Assembly: GCF_000245735.1 (NCBI RefSeq) | Contig: NZ_AHTH01000048.1 | Location: forward strand, 1-64,000 | DNA from: Alishewanella jeotgali KCTC 22429 | GTDB lineage: Bacteria; Pseudomonadota; Gammaproteobacteria; Enterobacterales; Alteromonadaceae | Direction: 5' to 3' | DNA length: 64,000 nt | Shown: positions 1 to 8,392 of the stretch, in pieces | Layout: each line of letters opens with the position of its first letter | Position numbering within the stretch: position 1 is the stretch's first letter | Notes under the pieces: generated by a model | Told to the model about the DNA's origin: nothing | Database searches by the model: none | What the model saw: only the letters and a program-made list of their open reading frames with translations | Translations under genes and position numbers: made by a program

Positions 1-24
1 ATTTGCGACAGCTTGGGTTACAAT

Positions 25-864
25 TTATTGCCGGCTTAAGCGGATATTGGGCGGGCTGTAGGGCTCACTGCTGCGTAGCGGATTGATATCCAGGCCGCCG
101 CGGCGGGTATAGCGGGCATACACCGCCAGAAAATCTGGTTTCGCCAGCTGCCAGATATCGTTATAAATGCGCTCGACACATTGTTCATGAAATTCGTTAT
201 GGCTGCGAAAGCTAATCAGATACTTCAGCAGTGCTTCGTGTGACAAGGCGGCACCACGGTAGTGAATAAAGACACTGGCCCAGTCTGGCTGAGAGGTGAT
301 TAAGCAGTTCGATTTTAGTAAATGTGAGTGCAGTTTTTCCTCAACCTGACCCCGGGCGGGATCCAGCGCGAGCAACGCGGGTTGGTATTGATACTGATCG
401 ACGCTGATGTCCAGCTCATCCAGACAGACGCCCGGGATCCAGGTGGGCTGGAACGTCATAATCTCACTGACATTATGCAGGCTGACCTTGACCGTTTTGC
501 CGGCACAGGCCGACAGATCGCGTTGCATCGTTTGATAAACCTGACCGACATCGGCAAAGCGGCTTTGGTTAAAGCTGTTCAGGTACAGCTTGAATGACTT
601 GGACTCAATCAGATTTGGTGAGTCGAACGGCACCACAAAGGTGGCCAGTGCCACCTGCGGTTTACCCTTGCTATTAAGCCACGACAGTTCATAACCATGC
701 CAGATATCCTGCCCGACAAAAGGCAGTTGCTGACCAAGACCGATAGCGTCGCGGCCAAGGCTACGGGGGACGGCTTGTAACAGCGCAGCATCATACTGAT
801 CAACATACTCAGTGATTTTGCCAAGACTGAGCTCGGCCAGAACATCGGTGTGGCTTCGGGTCAT
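25..864 (-). CDS. queF: NADPH-dependent 7-cyano-7-deazaguanine reductase QueF (long, YqcD type)
   Basis: QueF reduces preQ0 to preQ1 in the cytosol, a step of queuosine tRNA modification. The protein aligns along its whole length with the long two-domain E. coli form (about 280 aa). The family signature ESKSFKLYLNSFNQ lies at residues 87-100 and the catalytic cysteine is C187 in SNCLIT. The frame is open back to a GTG at 897, which would add 11 lysine/glutamate-rich residues. I prefer the ATG at 864 because it gives the usual distance to the LSLGK motif. Neither start has a strong ribosome binding site. The gene is divergent from syd, as in E. coli. Family assignment is secure; only the start is uncertain. 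Confidence 0.95.
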   Translation of the reverse strand: MTRSHTDVLAELSLGKITEYVDQYDAALLQAVPRSLGRDAIGLGQQLPFVGQDIWHGYELSWLNSKGKPQVALATFVVPFDSPNLIESKSFKLYLNSFNQSRFADVGQVYQTMQRDLSACAGKTVKVSLHNVSEIMTFQPTWIPGVCLDELDISVDQYQYQPALLALDPARGQVEEKLHSHLLKSNCLITSQPDWASVFIHYRGAALSHEALLKYLISFRSHNEFHEQCVERIYNDIWQLAKPDFLAVYARYTRRGGLDINPLRSSEPYSPPNIRLSRQ

Positions 865-952
865 TTCGGATTCTTTTTCGCTAGGTTTTTCGCTCACAGG
901 CGTTTTTCGCTACAATGGGCTGATTTTAGCATAACCAACCCCGGGAGTAGAG

Positions 953-1510
953 GTGTCTGTCGAACAAGCTTACGCAAAATTTATCGAACAAAGTCTGGCC
1001 TGGCACAGCGCTGAAGGCATTAGCATGCAAACCTGGCGCGATCCGGCTCAGGCGTCGCCCTGTGAAGTGTCGCAGCTGAATGACGAGCAGGTAAGCTGGC
1101 AACCGGTACCGCAGCAACCGGCCGCAGATTTTAGTAATGTCGAGCTGGCACTGGAGCTGAAACTGCACCCTGATATTAAAGCCTTTTACAGTAGCTGGTT
1201 TGGTGCCAATCTGGCAGCGGAGCATGCCAAAGGTAAGCTGGCATTACTAATGCCCTGGCATGCCGCCGATATCGCCCGCTTGCAGGAAAATATTATCGGT
1301 CATATTTTGATGAAGCGCCGTTTACGCCAGCAGGAGACGGTGTTTTTTGCGGTAACCGATGATGAAAATATTATGCTGTCGGTGCTCAATAGCAGTGGCG
1401 AAGTGTTTCAGGAAAGTGTCGGCCAGGAGGTGAAGGTTAAGCTGGCCGACAATTTGGCCGCTTTTCTGGCCGAGCTAAAGCCGCTGGCTTATTCGCCGCT
1501 GTTTGACTGA
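953..1510 (+). CDS. syd: SecY-interacting protein Syd
   Basis: Syd is a small, mostly cytosolic protein that binds SecY and is thought to act in quality control of the translocon. The 185-aa product has the family's usual length (about 180 aa). It starts at a GTG preceded by a purine-rich GGGAGTAGAG ribosome binding site. Divergent pairing with queF matches E. coli. Its last 22 bases overlap the 3' end of the convergent zinc-ribbon gene. Assignment rests on overall resemblance and context, since the family has few catalytic motifs. Confidence 0.9.
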   Translation: MSVEQAYAKFIEQSLAWHSAEGISMQTWRDPAQASPCEVSQLNDEQVSWQPVPQQPAADFSNVELALELKLHPDIKAFYSSWFGANLAAEHAKGKLALLMPWHAADIARLQENIIGHILMKRRLRQQETVFFAVTDDENIMLSVLNSSGEVFQESVGQEVKVKLADNLAAFLAELKPLAYSPLFD

Positions 1511-2271
1511 CATTCCCAGGCGATATTCGACAGCAACTGACAGTTGTCACAGCGAAAATCGAAGACTCCGGCTTGCGGCGCGGCTAAACGCCAGTTACCA
1601 CCACAGCCGGGGCAGCATTTATCGGCTTCAGCCTGGCAATCGGCACTACTGCCGCTATAGAGAGCATACCAAATCGGCCGCTGGTTTTGTCTGGCCAATT
1701 GTGCCGCCAACTTCCGGCCCTGGCGGTTAAGTTTGCTCTGGTATTGCTGCAGACTGTTTTCAGCGGTTTTGTGCAGCACCCGATCTTGCTGCAGCTGAAT
1801 TTCGTCCAGCGCCTGAAACTGCAGCTGCCAGCGGATCAGCGCTTCATAATCGGCCGCTGCAGCTTTAAGCCAAAACAAAGGCACGGGTTGCAGTGTATCG
1901 GCGCAGCGCAGTGGCGAGCAGGTATCGGCATAGGTGGTAAAGAGCACCAGCTCAGCCGGTAGTTCTGTGACAGTTTGCTGCGACATCAGATCCTGGCCCA
2001 GCAGTTGGCATTGCGGGTAACCCAGGCCAGCGGCAGCCAGTTGTTGTTCTGCGGCCTTAACCCGAGCACTGGCGTGCTGACCGCTTAGCGCATCCGCAGT
2101 TGGCAACACCAGCCGGCTGCAAAATGCTTCGCCGGTAAAGGCGGTAGGAAACTCACGCCCCAGCATCTGACCATTAAAAATCAAGGCTTCCAGATAGCGG
2201 CGAATGGCTTGCTCGGCCAGGCTGAACTCGGTATCGGCAATCAGCGTAAAGCGCAGCTCAGCCAGATACAT
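1489..2271 (-). CDS. Zn-ribbon-containing protein, DUF2310 family
   Basis: This is a 260-aa protein whose C-terminal end carries a zinc ribbon: CCPGCGG near residue 220 followed by FRCDNCQL about 20 residues later, so two CxxC knuckles. The N-terminal 200 residues have no catalytic motif I recognise. The pattern matches the DUF2310 family, described as possibly nucleic-acid binding and often found beside syd in Vibrio and Shewanella relatives. It overlaps the gene upstream on the same strand by 14 bases, suggesting translational coupling, and its 3' end overlaps convergent syd. The function is unknown. Confidence 0.8.
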   Translation of the reverse strand: MYLAELRFTLIADTEFSLAEQAIRRYLEALIFNGQMLGREFPTAFTGEAFCSRLVLPTADALSGQHASARVKAAEQQLAAAGLGYPQCQLLGQDLMSQQTVTELPAELVLFTTYADTCSPLRCADTLQPVPLFWLKAAAADYEALIRWQLQFQALDEIQLQQDRVLHKTAENSLQQYQSKLNRQGRKLAAQLARQNQRPIWYALYSGSSADCQAEADKCCPGCGGNWRLAAPQAGVFDFRCDNCQLLSNIAWECQSNSGE

Positions 2272-2566
2272 CAGGGCGCTCCAGCAGCTGTAATAGCCGG
2301 TCGAGTTTTTGTTCTATCCGTGTCAGGCGGGCGCTTAGCGGCTCTTCTGCTACGACGGGTGTTGTCTCGCCGTCCTGTGCCTCGTCTGCCGGCGGCAAGC
2401 CGGGATTATTACGCCACTGCTGATAGGCGCTGAATAAATCCGGCCCTGCTAACTGTCCTGCCAGGCGGCCGCGTAACAATGCCAGATTGACGGTTTTACC
2501 CTCTTGTTGCAGTTGTCTGGCGGTGACTTGCACCAGTTGCAGCGCTTTGCTCATTCGTTTCGTCAT
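2258..2566 (-). CDS. Hypothetical 102-aa protein, probable coiled coil at C-terminus
   Basis: I do not recognise this family with confidence. The N-terminal 55 residues are basic and leucine-rich and could be a small DNA-binding fold. An acidic proline-rich linker follows at about residues 56-74, then a heptad-like helix near residues 78-96 containing EQKLDRLLQLLE. It starts at an ATG and overlaps the DUF2310 gene by 14 bases, so the two are probably co-expressed. Function not assigned. Confidence 0.65.
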   Translation of the reverse strand: MTKRMSKALQLVQVTARQLQQEGKTVNLALLRGRLAGQLAGPDLFSAYQQWRNNPGLPPADEAQDGETTPVVAEEPLSARLTRIEQKLDRLLQLLERPDVSG

Positions 2567-2730
2567 TTTCGCTAAAATTTCGTTTAATTTAGCACTTTAG
2601 CCTGATGCTGAATAGCGGCGTTTTATTAAGGCTCTGTATTATATCGCTATTTTATTTTGGCCTTAGTTTTGCTTAGTTTGGCATTGTCGGTGCTAATAGC
2701 GCCAAAACAACAATAATTCAGGAGTTTTTT

Positions 2731-3105
2731 ATGTTTTCTGCTGCCGCCGTGCAAAAATTACTTATCGTTACTGCTGCCACCCTGGCGTTATCTGGCTGTG
2801 TGGTTGCCATTGGTGATAAAACCGAAACCTCATCGGAAAGTGGCTGGCGTAAAACCCAGCAATTTAATCTGCAAACCATTAATCAACTGGCCTTGGGCGT
2901 CAGCAGTGAAGAGGTGCGCAATATGCTGGGAGCGCCGGATTTCACCGAGCTGTTTCAAAAAGATGGCCAGCAGGTGCAAGTTTTATTTTATCGCACTCAT
3001 CACCGGCACAGCGATGGTAAAACCACCAAAGACGAATGCACGCCTTTGGTGTTTAAAGATAACCGTTTAACCGGTTGGGGTGATAAGGCTTATCAATATC
3101 TGTAA
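2731..3105 (+). CDS. Lipoprotein, DUF3192 family
   Basis: The product is a small envelope lipoprotein. Its signal peptide has a hydrophobic core and the lipobox LSGC, with the lipidated cysteine at residue 23. The mature part, about 100 aa, contains GVSSEEVRNMLGAPDF, a motif resembling the SmpA/OmlA-like fold of BamE-type lipoproteins, and a conserved C-terminal stretch ending DNRLTGWGDKAY. This matches DUF3192. A strong AGGAG ribosome binding site precedes the ATG. The residue after the cysteine is valine, so by the +2 rule outer-membrane sorting is expected. The function is unknown. Confidence 0.85.
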   Translation: MFSAAAVQKLLIVTAATLALSGCVVAIGDKTETSSESGWRKTQQFNLQTINQLALGVSSEEVRNMLGAPDFTELFQKDGQQVQVLFYRTHHRHSDGKTTKDECTPLVFKDNRLTGWGDKAYQYL

Positions 3106-3113
3106 GTGGTCTG

Positions 3114-3341
3114 TTAATGCAATAAGGTATTTAGCTCATCAATAACGTCAGACCAATCAGAATCAGCGCGCCAGGCTTCGCGTAAAAAGCTGGCCTGAGC
3201 GCGGTTCCAGAACGGCGCATCGGCCAGCTCCATCCCGGCGCTAAGTTTATGCCGCCGCACAAACGCCTGGATCTGTTCCGGGCTGTTTTCTAAACCCAGC
3301 TGGGCAAACAGGGTGCTCAGAGTGTGTTTACTGGTATCCAT
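3114..3341 (-). CDS. DUF2789 family small protein
   Basis: This 75-aa acidic protein has the family pattern LFAQLGLEN, then the F-x-R-x-H-x-L segment, then APFW..AQA.FLREA and a C-terminal helix. The frame stays open 24 codons further upstream, but the ATG at 3341 follows an excellent GGAGGAG ribosome binding site and matches family length, so I chose it. It ends eight bases from the convergent lipoprotein gene. The function is unknown; DUF2789 is widespread in marine gammaproteobacteria and Pseudomonas. Confidence 0.85.
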   Translation of the reverse strand: MDTSKHTLSTLFAQLGLENSPEQIQAFVRRHKLSAGMELADAPFWNRAQASFLREAWRADSDWSDVIDELNTLLH

Positions 3342-3465
3342 GGTGCTCCTCCGTTTTGGCTTTCGCTTTAAAAAGTATAGCTGAGTTTGTGCTAATGAAA
3401 TCGTGCTTGGCAAGCTCAGAGGCGACTGCTATTGTGAATAAAAAAACAACAATAACAGGTGAGCG

Positions 3466-4110
3466 ATGTTAGCCCAGGTCAGTCATATCGAACCCAGTCA
3501 ATTAAAGGCCGCGCTATTAGGCGGTGAAGATCTTAAACTTGCCGCCTCGGTGCTGTACCAGTCTTATCACGATGATCCGCTTTTTATGGAAATCTTTCGC
3601 GCGGCAGAGCGGGAATATGAGGCACGGCTGCGCTCGGCGATCCGGGAAGAGCTCAGCACCTTTTGGCAGGCCGGGCAGCCGATTATTGGTTTGTTTCAGG
3701 GCGAACAACTGCTGGGCGTCGCCTGTGTGGTTGGCCCTGACTCCGGTATTGGCAGCAGCCGGCTTTGGCATTGGCGGATGAAGATGTTGCTGACTGCGGG
3801 CCTACTGTCTACCCGCCAGATGCTAAATAAAGAAGAGAAAATTCATGCCGCGATGCCGGCTAAACGCTATCATATGCTGGCCTTTATTGCCGTGGTGCCA
3901 AAGTATCAGCATGCGGGTCTGGGGCATTACTTACTGGAGGCGGTTGACAGTCTGGTAGATGAAGATCCATCGTCTGCCGGCATCGGGGTTTTCGTGACCT
4001 TGCAAAAATATCAGGCGTTTTTTGCCGATGATCATTATCAACACGTCACGACACTGAGCTTTAATACCGTGCAGGGCAGTCTGATGTTCCGGTCACGGCA
4101 ACAACATTAA
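3466..4110 (+). CDS. GNAT family N-acetyltransferase
   Basis: This 214-aa protein has a GNAT layout. The acetyl-CoA segment lies in LAFIAVVPKYQHAGLGHYLL around residues 138-157, with Q-x-x-G-x-G-like spacing in QHAGLG. A preceding beta strand reads GVACVVGP. The C-terminal part, KYQAFFADDHYQ, resembles the final GNAT strand, where substrate specificity is set. The substrate cannot be read from sequence. It is followed ten bases later by the Mpo1-like gene, so they probably share a transcript. Confidence 0.8.
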   Translation: MLAQVSHIEPSQLKAALLGGEDLKLAASVLYQSYHDDPLFMEIFRAAEREYEARLRSAIREELSTFWQAGQPIIGLFQGEQLLGVACVVGPDSGIGSSRLWHWRMKMLLTAGLLSTRQMLNKEEKIHAAMPAKRYHMLAFIAVVPKYQHAGLGHYLLEAVDSLVDEDPSSAGIGVFVTLQKYQAFFADDHYQHVTTLSFNTVQGSLMFRSRQQH

Positions 4111-4120
4111 GCGGGAGGCG

Positions 4121-4465
4121 ATGCAGAAATTGTCAGAGCAACCATTCCAACGTTTTCAGGATTTTTACCCATTTTATCTGCGGGAGCATGCTAATCCGAT
4201 CTGCCGGGCCTTGCACTATATTGGCAGTAGCCTGGTGTTACTGGTGCTGGCGTGGGTGATATTAAGCCAGCAGTGGCTCTGGCTTTGCAGCCTGCCGCTA
4301 ATCGGCTATGGCTTTGCCTGGCTGGGTCATTTTGGCTTTGAACATAACCGGCCGGCTACCTTTAAGTATCCGTTTTATAGTCTGGCCGCCGATTGGGTGA
4401 TGTATAAAGACTTTCTTACCGGGCAACTGGAGCGCAAACTCAAGGCCGCGCTGGCGCAGGCATAG
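4121..4465 (+). CDS. Mpo1-like / DUF962 membrane protein
   Basis: This 114-aa protein has two hydrophobic segments at about residues 32-68. It carries the conserved histidine-containing motifs of the DUF962/Mpo1 family: HANPICRALHYIG near residue 23 and GHFGFEHNRPATFKYP near residue 67. In yeast, Mpo1 is an ER dioxygenase of fatty-acid alpha-oxidation; whether bacterial members share that activity is not established here. A GGGAGG ribosome binding site lies before the ATG. Family assignment is good and function inferred. Confidence 0.85.
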   Translation: MQKLSEQPFQRFQDFYPFYLREHANPICRALHYIGSSLVLLVLAWVILSQQWLWLCSLPLIGYGFAWLGHFGFEHNRPATFKYPFYSLAADWVMYKDFLTGQLERKLKAALAQA

Positions 4466-4472
4466 GGTGTGG

Positions 4473-4497
4473 CACCGGATCAGGATGGGATCCGGTG
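4473..4497. repeat. 9-bp inverted repeat between convergent genes
   Basis: Arms at 4473-4481 and 4489-4497 pair perfectly around a 7-base loop. The hairpin lies where the Mpo1-like gene and the convergent DUF3301 gene meet, and covers the DUF3301 stop codon. There is no clear T-run on either strand, so intrinsic termination is possible but unproven. Confidence 0.5.
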
Positions 4498-4782
4498 GGG
4501 CGGCAGGTTAAAGGCTGCCAGATGCAAGCCACTTAAAACCAATTCAGCCTGATACCGGCTTTCGCCGTCAGCGCTAAAATCGACCTGATAGCAGGTGACA
4601 AAGCGCTGGCGTTGGCCGATTTTGCGAAAGCGATAGCAACTGCGACCACATTCCAGATACTGTAATTGATGCTGACGGCATAATTGGCGCGCTAACAGGA
4701 TGGCGCGTTCGTCCTGTTTACGTTGCAACCAAAAGCCGTAACCGATAGTGATAACAATAAGTAAAAGTATAATACTGGTCAT
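4480..4782 (-). CDS. DUF3301 family membrane-anchored protein
   Basis: A 100-aa protein with one N-terminal transmembrane segment (residues 3-17), then a basic WLQRKQDERA segment and a domain with LARQLCRQHQLQYLE. This pattern is typical of DUF3301. The domain after the anchor most likely faces the cytosol, given the positive charges just after the membrane segment. It ends inside the inverted repeat shared with the convergent gene. No function is known. Confidence 0.8.
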   Translation of the reverse strand: MTSIILLLIVITIGYGFWLQRKQDERAILLARQLCRQHQLQYLECGRSCYRFRKIGQRQRFVTCYQVDFSADGESRYQAELVLSGLHLAAFNLPPHRIPS

Positions 4783-4913
4783 GAATACCTCTGTCCGGGG
4801 TAAAGCATAATGCTGGCGGTGCTGGCTTTTTACAAGGCTTTGGCTGCGACCCGGGCCGTTATTTGCTAAACTGCCAGCCCTGATTAGCCGCAGTCTGACC
4901 GCAAAAGGATGCT

Positions 4914-5234
4914 ATGTCCCGGCAACAACTCCCGCTATTGTTACAGCAACTGGAAACTGAACTCAGAGCCGCAGCGCTATGGTCGGCCCAGCCGCCGGCG
5001 CCAGACGCGCTTACCAGTACCGCCCCTTTTTGCTGCGATACACTGCCTTTAGAGCAGTGGTTACAGTTTATCCTGATCCCAAGGCTTAATGCGTTGTTAG
5101 ATGGCAAGCTGCCACTACCCACTAAGGTCGCGATCCTGCCGCTGGCAGAACTTGTTTATGCAGAGCGTGCTCAGCAGCTGGGCGTTTTACTCAGCGTAAT
5201 CGGGGAGATTGATCAGTGTCTGAATCAAGCCTGA
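4914..5234 (+). CDS. yqcC: YqcC family protein
   Basis: A 106-aa all-helical protein of the YqcC family, recognisable from the central F-C-x-D-T-L-x-x-x-Q-W-L-Q-F-I motif and the later LP segment. It is the first gene of a yqcC-truC-yqcA cluster that is conserved in E. coli. Its last 19 bases overlap the start of truC, so translation of the two is probably coupled. The function is not known; the constant link to truC suggests a tRNA-related role, which is inference. Confidence 0.85.
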   Translation: MSRQQLPLLLQQLETELRAAALWSAQPPAPDALTSTAPFCCDTLPLEQWLQFILIPRLNALLDGKLPLPTKVAILPLAELVYAERAQQLGVLLSVIGEIDQCLNQA

Positions 5235-6016
5235 GTCCGGTGCCAGCCGCTACCGAACCGCTACTGACCATTCTGTATCAGGATCAGTACCTGGTGGCGG
5301 TGGATAAGCCCAGTGGCATGCTGGTACACCGCTCTTTTTTAGATAAACATGAAACCCGTTTTGTGCTGCAAAGCCTGCGCGATCAATTGGGCTGTCATGT
5401 GTATCCGGTGCACCGGCTGGATCGTCCCACCTCAGGTGTCTTGGTATTTGCGTTATCGCCGGAGATTGCCCGGTTACTTAGTCAACAAATTGAAGCCGGG
5501 CAATGGCGTAAAGGGTATCTGGCGATAGTACGGGGCCTGGTGAAAACGGCTGGTACGCTGGATTATCCGTTAAAAGAGCAGCTGGATGCGATTGCTGATA
5601 AAAAGGCCCGCAGTGATAAAGCGGCGCAAAGTGCAGTAACCCGCTATTTACCGCTGCAGCAGGTTGAGCTGCCGTTTGCGGTGAGTCGTTATCCTACCAG
5701 CCGCTATAGTTTAGTGGCGCTGCAGCCGTTAACCGGCCGTAAGCATCAGCTGCGCCGTCATCTGGCGCATTTGCGCCATCCGATTGTCGGCGATACCAGC
5801 CATGGCGATGGCAAACACAACGCGTTTTTCCGCCAGCAATTTGATAGTGACCGCTTACTGCTTTGCGCTGTTATGTTGCAGCTGCCGCATCCGGTCAGCG
5901 GCGTAACGCTGCAGTTACAGGCTAGTCTGGCGGAGCTGGCTGCCTTGTGCCGGCAATTTGGCTGGCCGGATAACATCGCGTATTATCAACAGGTTTTTCA
6001 GCAATTTTTGGAGTAG
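5216..6016 (+). CDS. truC: tRNA pseudouridine(65) synthase TruC
   Basis: TruC converts U65 of certain tRNAs to pseudouridine. It is an RluA-family enzyme: the motif HRLDRPTSGVLVFA near residue 67 contains the catalytic aspartate, and KHQLRRHLAH near residue 176 is the conserved substrate-site segment. At 266 aa it matches E. coli TruC. The start is a GTG inside yqcC with a GGGGAG ribosome binding site. Position between yqcC and yqcA distinguishes it from RluA, RluC and RluD. Confidence 0.92.
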   Translation: MSESSLSPVPAATEPLLTILYQDQYLVAVDKPSGMLVHRSFLDKHETRFVLQSLRDQLGCHVYPVHRLDRPTSGVLVFALSPEIARLLSQQIEAGQWRKGYLAIVRGLVKTAGTLDYPLKEQLDAIADKKARSDKAAQSAVTRYLPLQQVELPFAVSRYPTSRYSLVALQPLTGRKHQLRRHLAHLRHPIVGDTSHGDGKHNAFFRQQFDSDRLLLCAVMLQLPHPVSGVTLQLQASLAELAALCRQFGWPDNIAYYQQVFQQFLE

Positions 6017-6022
6017 GGTAGC

Positions 6023-6463
6023 ATGCAAAAAATCGCCATTATGGTCGGTAGTGTGTACGGTGGCGCCGAGTATGTGGCCGAGCAGGCCGTGGAATTATTG
6101 TCAAAAAAAGGCTATCAGGCCAGGTGGTTTCAGCCCGCAGAGCTGGATGCAGTGCAGACCTTTGCGGCCGATTGCTGGTTAGTGATTACTTCGACCACCG
6201 GTCAGGGCGATATTCCGGATAATCTGTTTCCATTTTATGCCGACTGCCGCGATCGTTTTCCATTATTAACCGGCAAGCAGTTTGCGGTAATTGGTCTGGG
6301 TGACAGCAGCTATGGTGATACCTTCTGTGCTGCTGGCCGCCAGTGGTTTGAGCTGTTGACCGAACTGCAAGGCAGCCCGAAAGCCGAGATGCTGGAAATC
6401 GACGCCGGCGAAACCCTGCAGGCGGAAGATGTCGCCTTACCCTGGTTAGCTGAGCAGTTCTAG
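6023..6463 (+). CDS. yqcA: Flavodoxin YqcA (MioC-like)
   Basis: This 146-aa protein is a short-chain flavodoxin. The FMN phosphate loop follows the first strand (MVGSVYGGAEYVAE, residues 7-20). TSTTGQGDIPDN near residue 57 and GLGDSSYGDTFC near residue 91 form the isoalloxazine-binding loops. It closes the yqcC-truC-yqcA cluster and starts six bases after truC. The redox partner is unknown. Its stop overlaps the convergent cysZ stop by four bases. Confidence 0.9.
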   Translation: MQKIAIMVGSVYGGAEYVAEQAVELLSKKGYQARWFQPAELDAVQTFAADCWLVITSTTGQGDIPDNLFPFYADCRDRFPLLTGKQFAVIGLGDSSYGDTFCAAGRQWFELLTELQGSPKAEMLEIDAGETLQAEDVALPWLAEQF

Positions 6464-7218
6464 CAATACTTATCCAGCTTACGGTAACTGCGCGCGCCCG
6501 GTGCCTGTAAGGCCGGGTCGTGTAGCTCGCTTAAGCGCTCACACCAGAGCGCGGTGGCGCCACAGACCGCAGCCGGCATCACCAGCAAATTCAGTACCGG
6601 CACCATACTACTGAGCGCAACCGCGCTGCCAAAAGACAGGCTCAGTAGGGGTTGCTGGCGCATATTTTTACGCAGCTCAATAAAGGCCACCTGATGGTTA
6701 TCGTAGGGATAATCCAGATACTGCAGGCTATAAAACCAGGCACTGCAGAAAAACCACACTAGGGTACCAACCACCGGAATAAACCAGCACAGGATAAACA
6801 GGATCACCAGCCGTGGCAGCACATAGCAAAGCTTTTGCCATTCCCGGCTCAGTGTGCGGCCCGCCTGTTGCAGAAATTGTTGCCAGTTGTTGTGCAGTGG
6901 CTTGCCGGTAAGCAGGGCTTCGGTTTTTTCACTCAGCAGGCCATTAAAGGGCGCGGCGATAAAATTGGCCAGCATGGTAAAGCTATAGGCAAAACTCAGT
7001 AGCAGTGACATGATACCCAGCGGGATCAGTAAATACTCCAGCCAGTGTAGCCAGGCCGGCAGCGCACTTTGCACCGCCGTAATCAGTTGCCGCAACAATT
7101 GCCACAGCCAATAAAAGGCGATGCTAAACAGCACGATATTAATTAACAGTGGGATCAGCACAAAACGCTTTAAGCCTTTTTGCTTTAATAACAGTAAGCC
7201 TTTTAAAAAAAAGCCCAT
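6460..7218 (-). CDS. cysZ: Sulfate transporter CysZ
   Basis: CysZ is an inner-membrane sulfate uptake protein feeding cysteine synthesis. The 252-aa product has the family's length and several hydrophobic segments at about residues 16-45, 60-90, 134-160 and 195-225. It also carries characteristic stretches such as NFIAAPFNGLL and YLDYPYDNH. It is not next to cysK here, unlike E. coli. Assignment from overall similarity is strong. Confidence 0.9.
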   Translation of the reverse strand: MGFFLKGLLLLKQKGLKRFVLIPLLINIVLFSIAFYWLWQLLRQLITAVQSALPAWLHWLEYLLIPLGIMSLLLSFAYSFTMLANFIAAPFNGLLSEKTEALLTGKPLHNNWQQFLQQAGRTLSREWQKLCYVLPRLVILFILCWFIPVVGTLVWFFCSAWFYSLQYLDYPYDNHQVAFIELRKNMRQQPLLSLSFGSAVALSSMVPVLNLLVMPAAVCGATALWCERLSELHDPALQAPGARSYRKLDKYC

Positions 7219-7310
7219 ACACGGCCTCCCCTGATGTTGAAATCGGAGTATAGCCCGCAGTTCGGTCAGAGCCGAGCAGGAAAGCGTAACAAGCTATGTC
7301 AGGGGAAAGG

Positions 7311-7333
7311 CAGGAGCCCGAAGCAGGCTCCTG
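7311..7333 (-). terminator. Hairpin downstream of the dapD operon
   Basis: Eight-base arms at 7311-7318 and 7326-7333 pair perfectly around a 7-base loop, ten bases after the stop of the small membrane gene. On the minus strand it is followed by the pyrimidine run CCTTTCCCC, a weak terminator tail. It probably ends the map-glnD-dapD transcript. Confidence 0.5.
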
Positions 7334-7342
7334 TTGATACTG

Positions 7343-7552
7343 CTAGCGCGGGGCAAAGGTCACTAACAACCACAGCACCGTCATACCGATGGTAAAAATC
7401 ACATATTCCAGCCGCTGCTCAAAGCGCTTTTCAGGATCCTCGCTGCTCGACGGAAAAACGATTAACACAGCGCAAATCAGCGCTGCCAGTAATAACAGCA
7501 GCTGCAGCGTAAACCACAGCGCCGGGCAAAGTACTGCTAACCAATTTGCCAT
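7343..7552 (-). CDS. Small two-helix membrane protein
   Basis: A 69-aa protein with two transmembrane helices at about residues 9-33 and 50-66. They are joined by a charged loop, PSSSEDPEKRFEQRLE. I do not recognise a family. It begins five bases after the dapD stop, so it is likely translated from the same message by coupling, and the hairpin after it appears to end the operon. Its function is unknown, and a real gene is favoured by the tight spacing and clean topology. Confidence 0.65.
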   Translation of the reverse strand: MANWLAVLCPALWFTLQLLLLLAALICAVLIVFPSSSEDPEKRFEQRLEYVIFTIGMTVLWLLVTFAPR

Positions 7553-7557
7553 CTTAA

Positions 7558-8385
7558 TTACTCTTCAATACTGCGCAGCAGGGCATTAATGCCGACTTTG
7601 GCGCGGGTTTGGGCATCGACTTTCTTCACGATAATGGCGGTATACAGGCTGTGGCTGCCATCTTTAGCTGGAATAGTACCTGGTACCACTACGGCGCCGG
7701 CAGGTACCCGGCCATAGCTGATTTCGCCTGTTTCGCGATCGTAAATCCGCGTGCTCTGGCTGATGTAGACGCCCATTGACAGCACAGCGCCTTCTTCCAC
7801 AATCACGCCTTCCACCACTTCAGAGCGGGCACCGATAAAACAGTTATCTTCGATAATGGTTGGATTCGCTTGCAGCGGCTCCAATACGCCACCGATACCA
7901 ACACCACCAGAGAGGTGCACATTTTTACCAATTTGTGCACAGCTACCGACGGTGGCCCAGGTGTCTACCATGGAGCCTTCGCCGACATAGGCGCCAATAT
8001 TGACGTATGACGGCATTACCACCACATTTTTGCCGATATAGCTGCCGCGACGCACTGCGGCTGGCGGTACAATTCTTACGCCATCAGCGCGGAACTGCGC
8101 ATCGGTGTAGCCGGCATATTTCATCGGTACTTTGTCGAAGAAGCGGTTTTCGGCACCGTCCATTACTTCGTTATCATTGATCCGGAATGACAGTAACACT
8201 GCCTTTTTCAGCCATTGATGGACCACCCACTCGCCGGCAATTTTCTCGGCGACACGGGCGCTGCCGTTGTCCAGCATGCTTAGCACCTGCTCCACCGCCT
8301 GTTTGACTTCGGCGCTGACTGTTTTCGGCGTAATGTCGGCACGCTGTTCAAATGCGGTCTCAATAAGGCTTTTTAAATCAGACAT
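7558..8385 (-). CDS. dapD: 2,3,4,5-tetrahydropyridine-2,6-dicarboxylate N-succinyltransferase
   Basis: DapD transfers a succinyl group to tetrahydrodipicolinate in the lysine and diaminopimelate pathway. The 275-aa product has the E. coli length. The C-terminal two thirds are a left-handed beta helix with hexapeptide repeats (for example [18 protein letters not shown] and [15 protein letters not shown]). The N-terminal part includes [10 protein letters not shown]. It starts eight bases before the end of the glnD spacing, giving the order map-glnD-dapD found in E. coli. Confidence 0.97.
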   Translation of the reverse strand: MSDLKSLIETAFEQRADITPKTVSAEVKQAVEQVLSMLDNGSARVAEKIAGEWVVHQWLKKAVLLSFRINDNEVMDGAENRFFDKVPMKYAGYTDAQFRADGVRIVPPAAVRRGSYIGKNVVVMPSYVNIGAYVGEGSMVDTWATVGSCAQIGKNVHLSGGVGIGGVLEPLQANPTIIEDNCFIGARSEVVEGVIVEEGAVLSMGVYISQSTRIYDRETGEISYGRVPAGAVVVPGTIPAKDGSHSLYTAIIVKKVDAQTRAKVGINALLRSIEE

Positions 8386-8392
8386 TCGTTAC

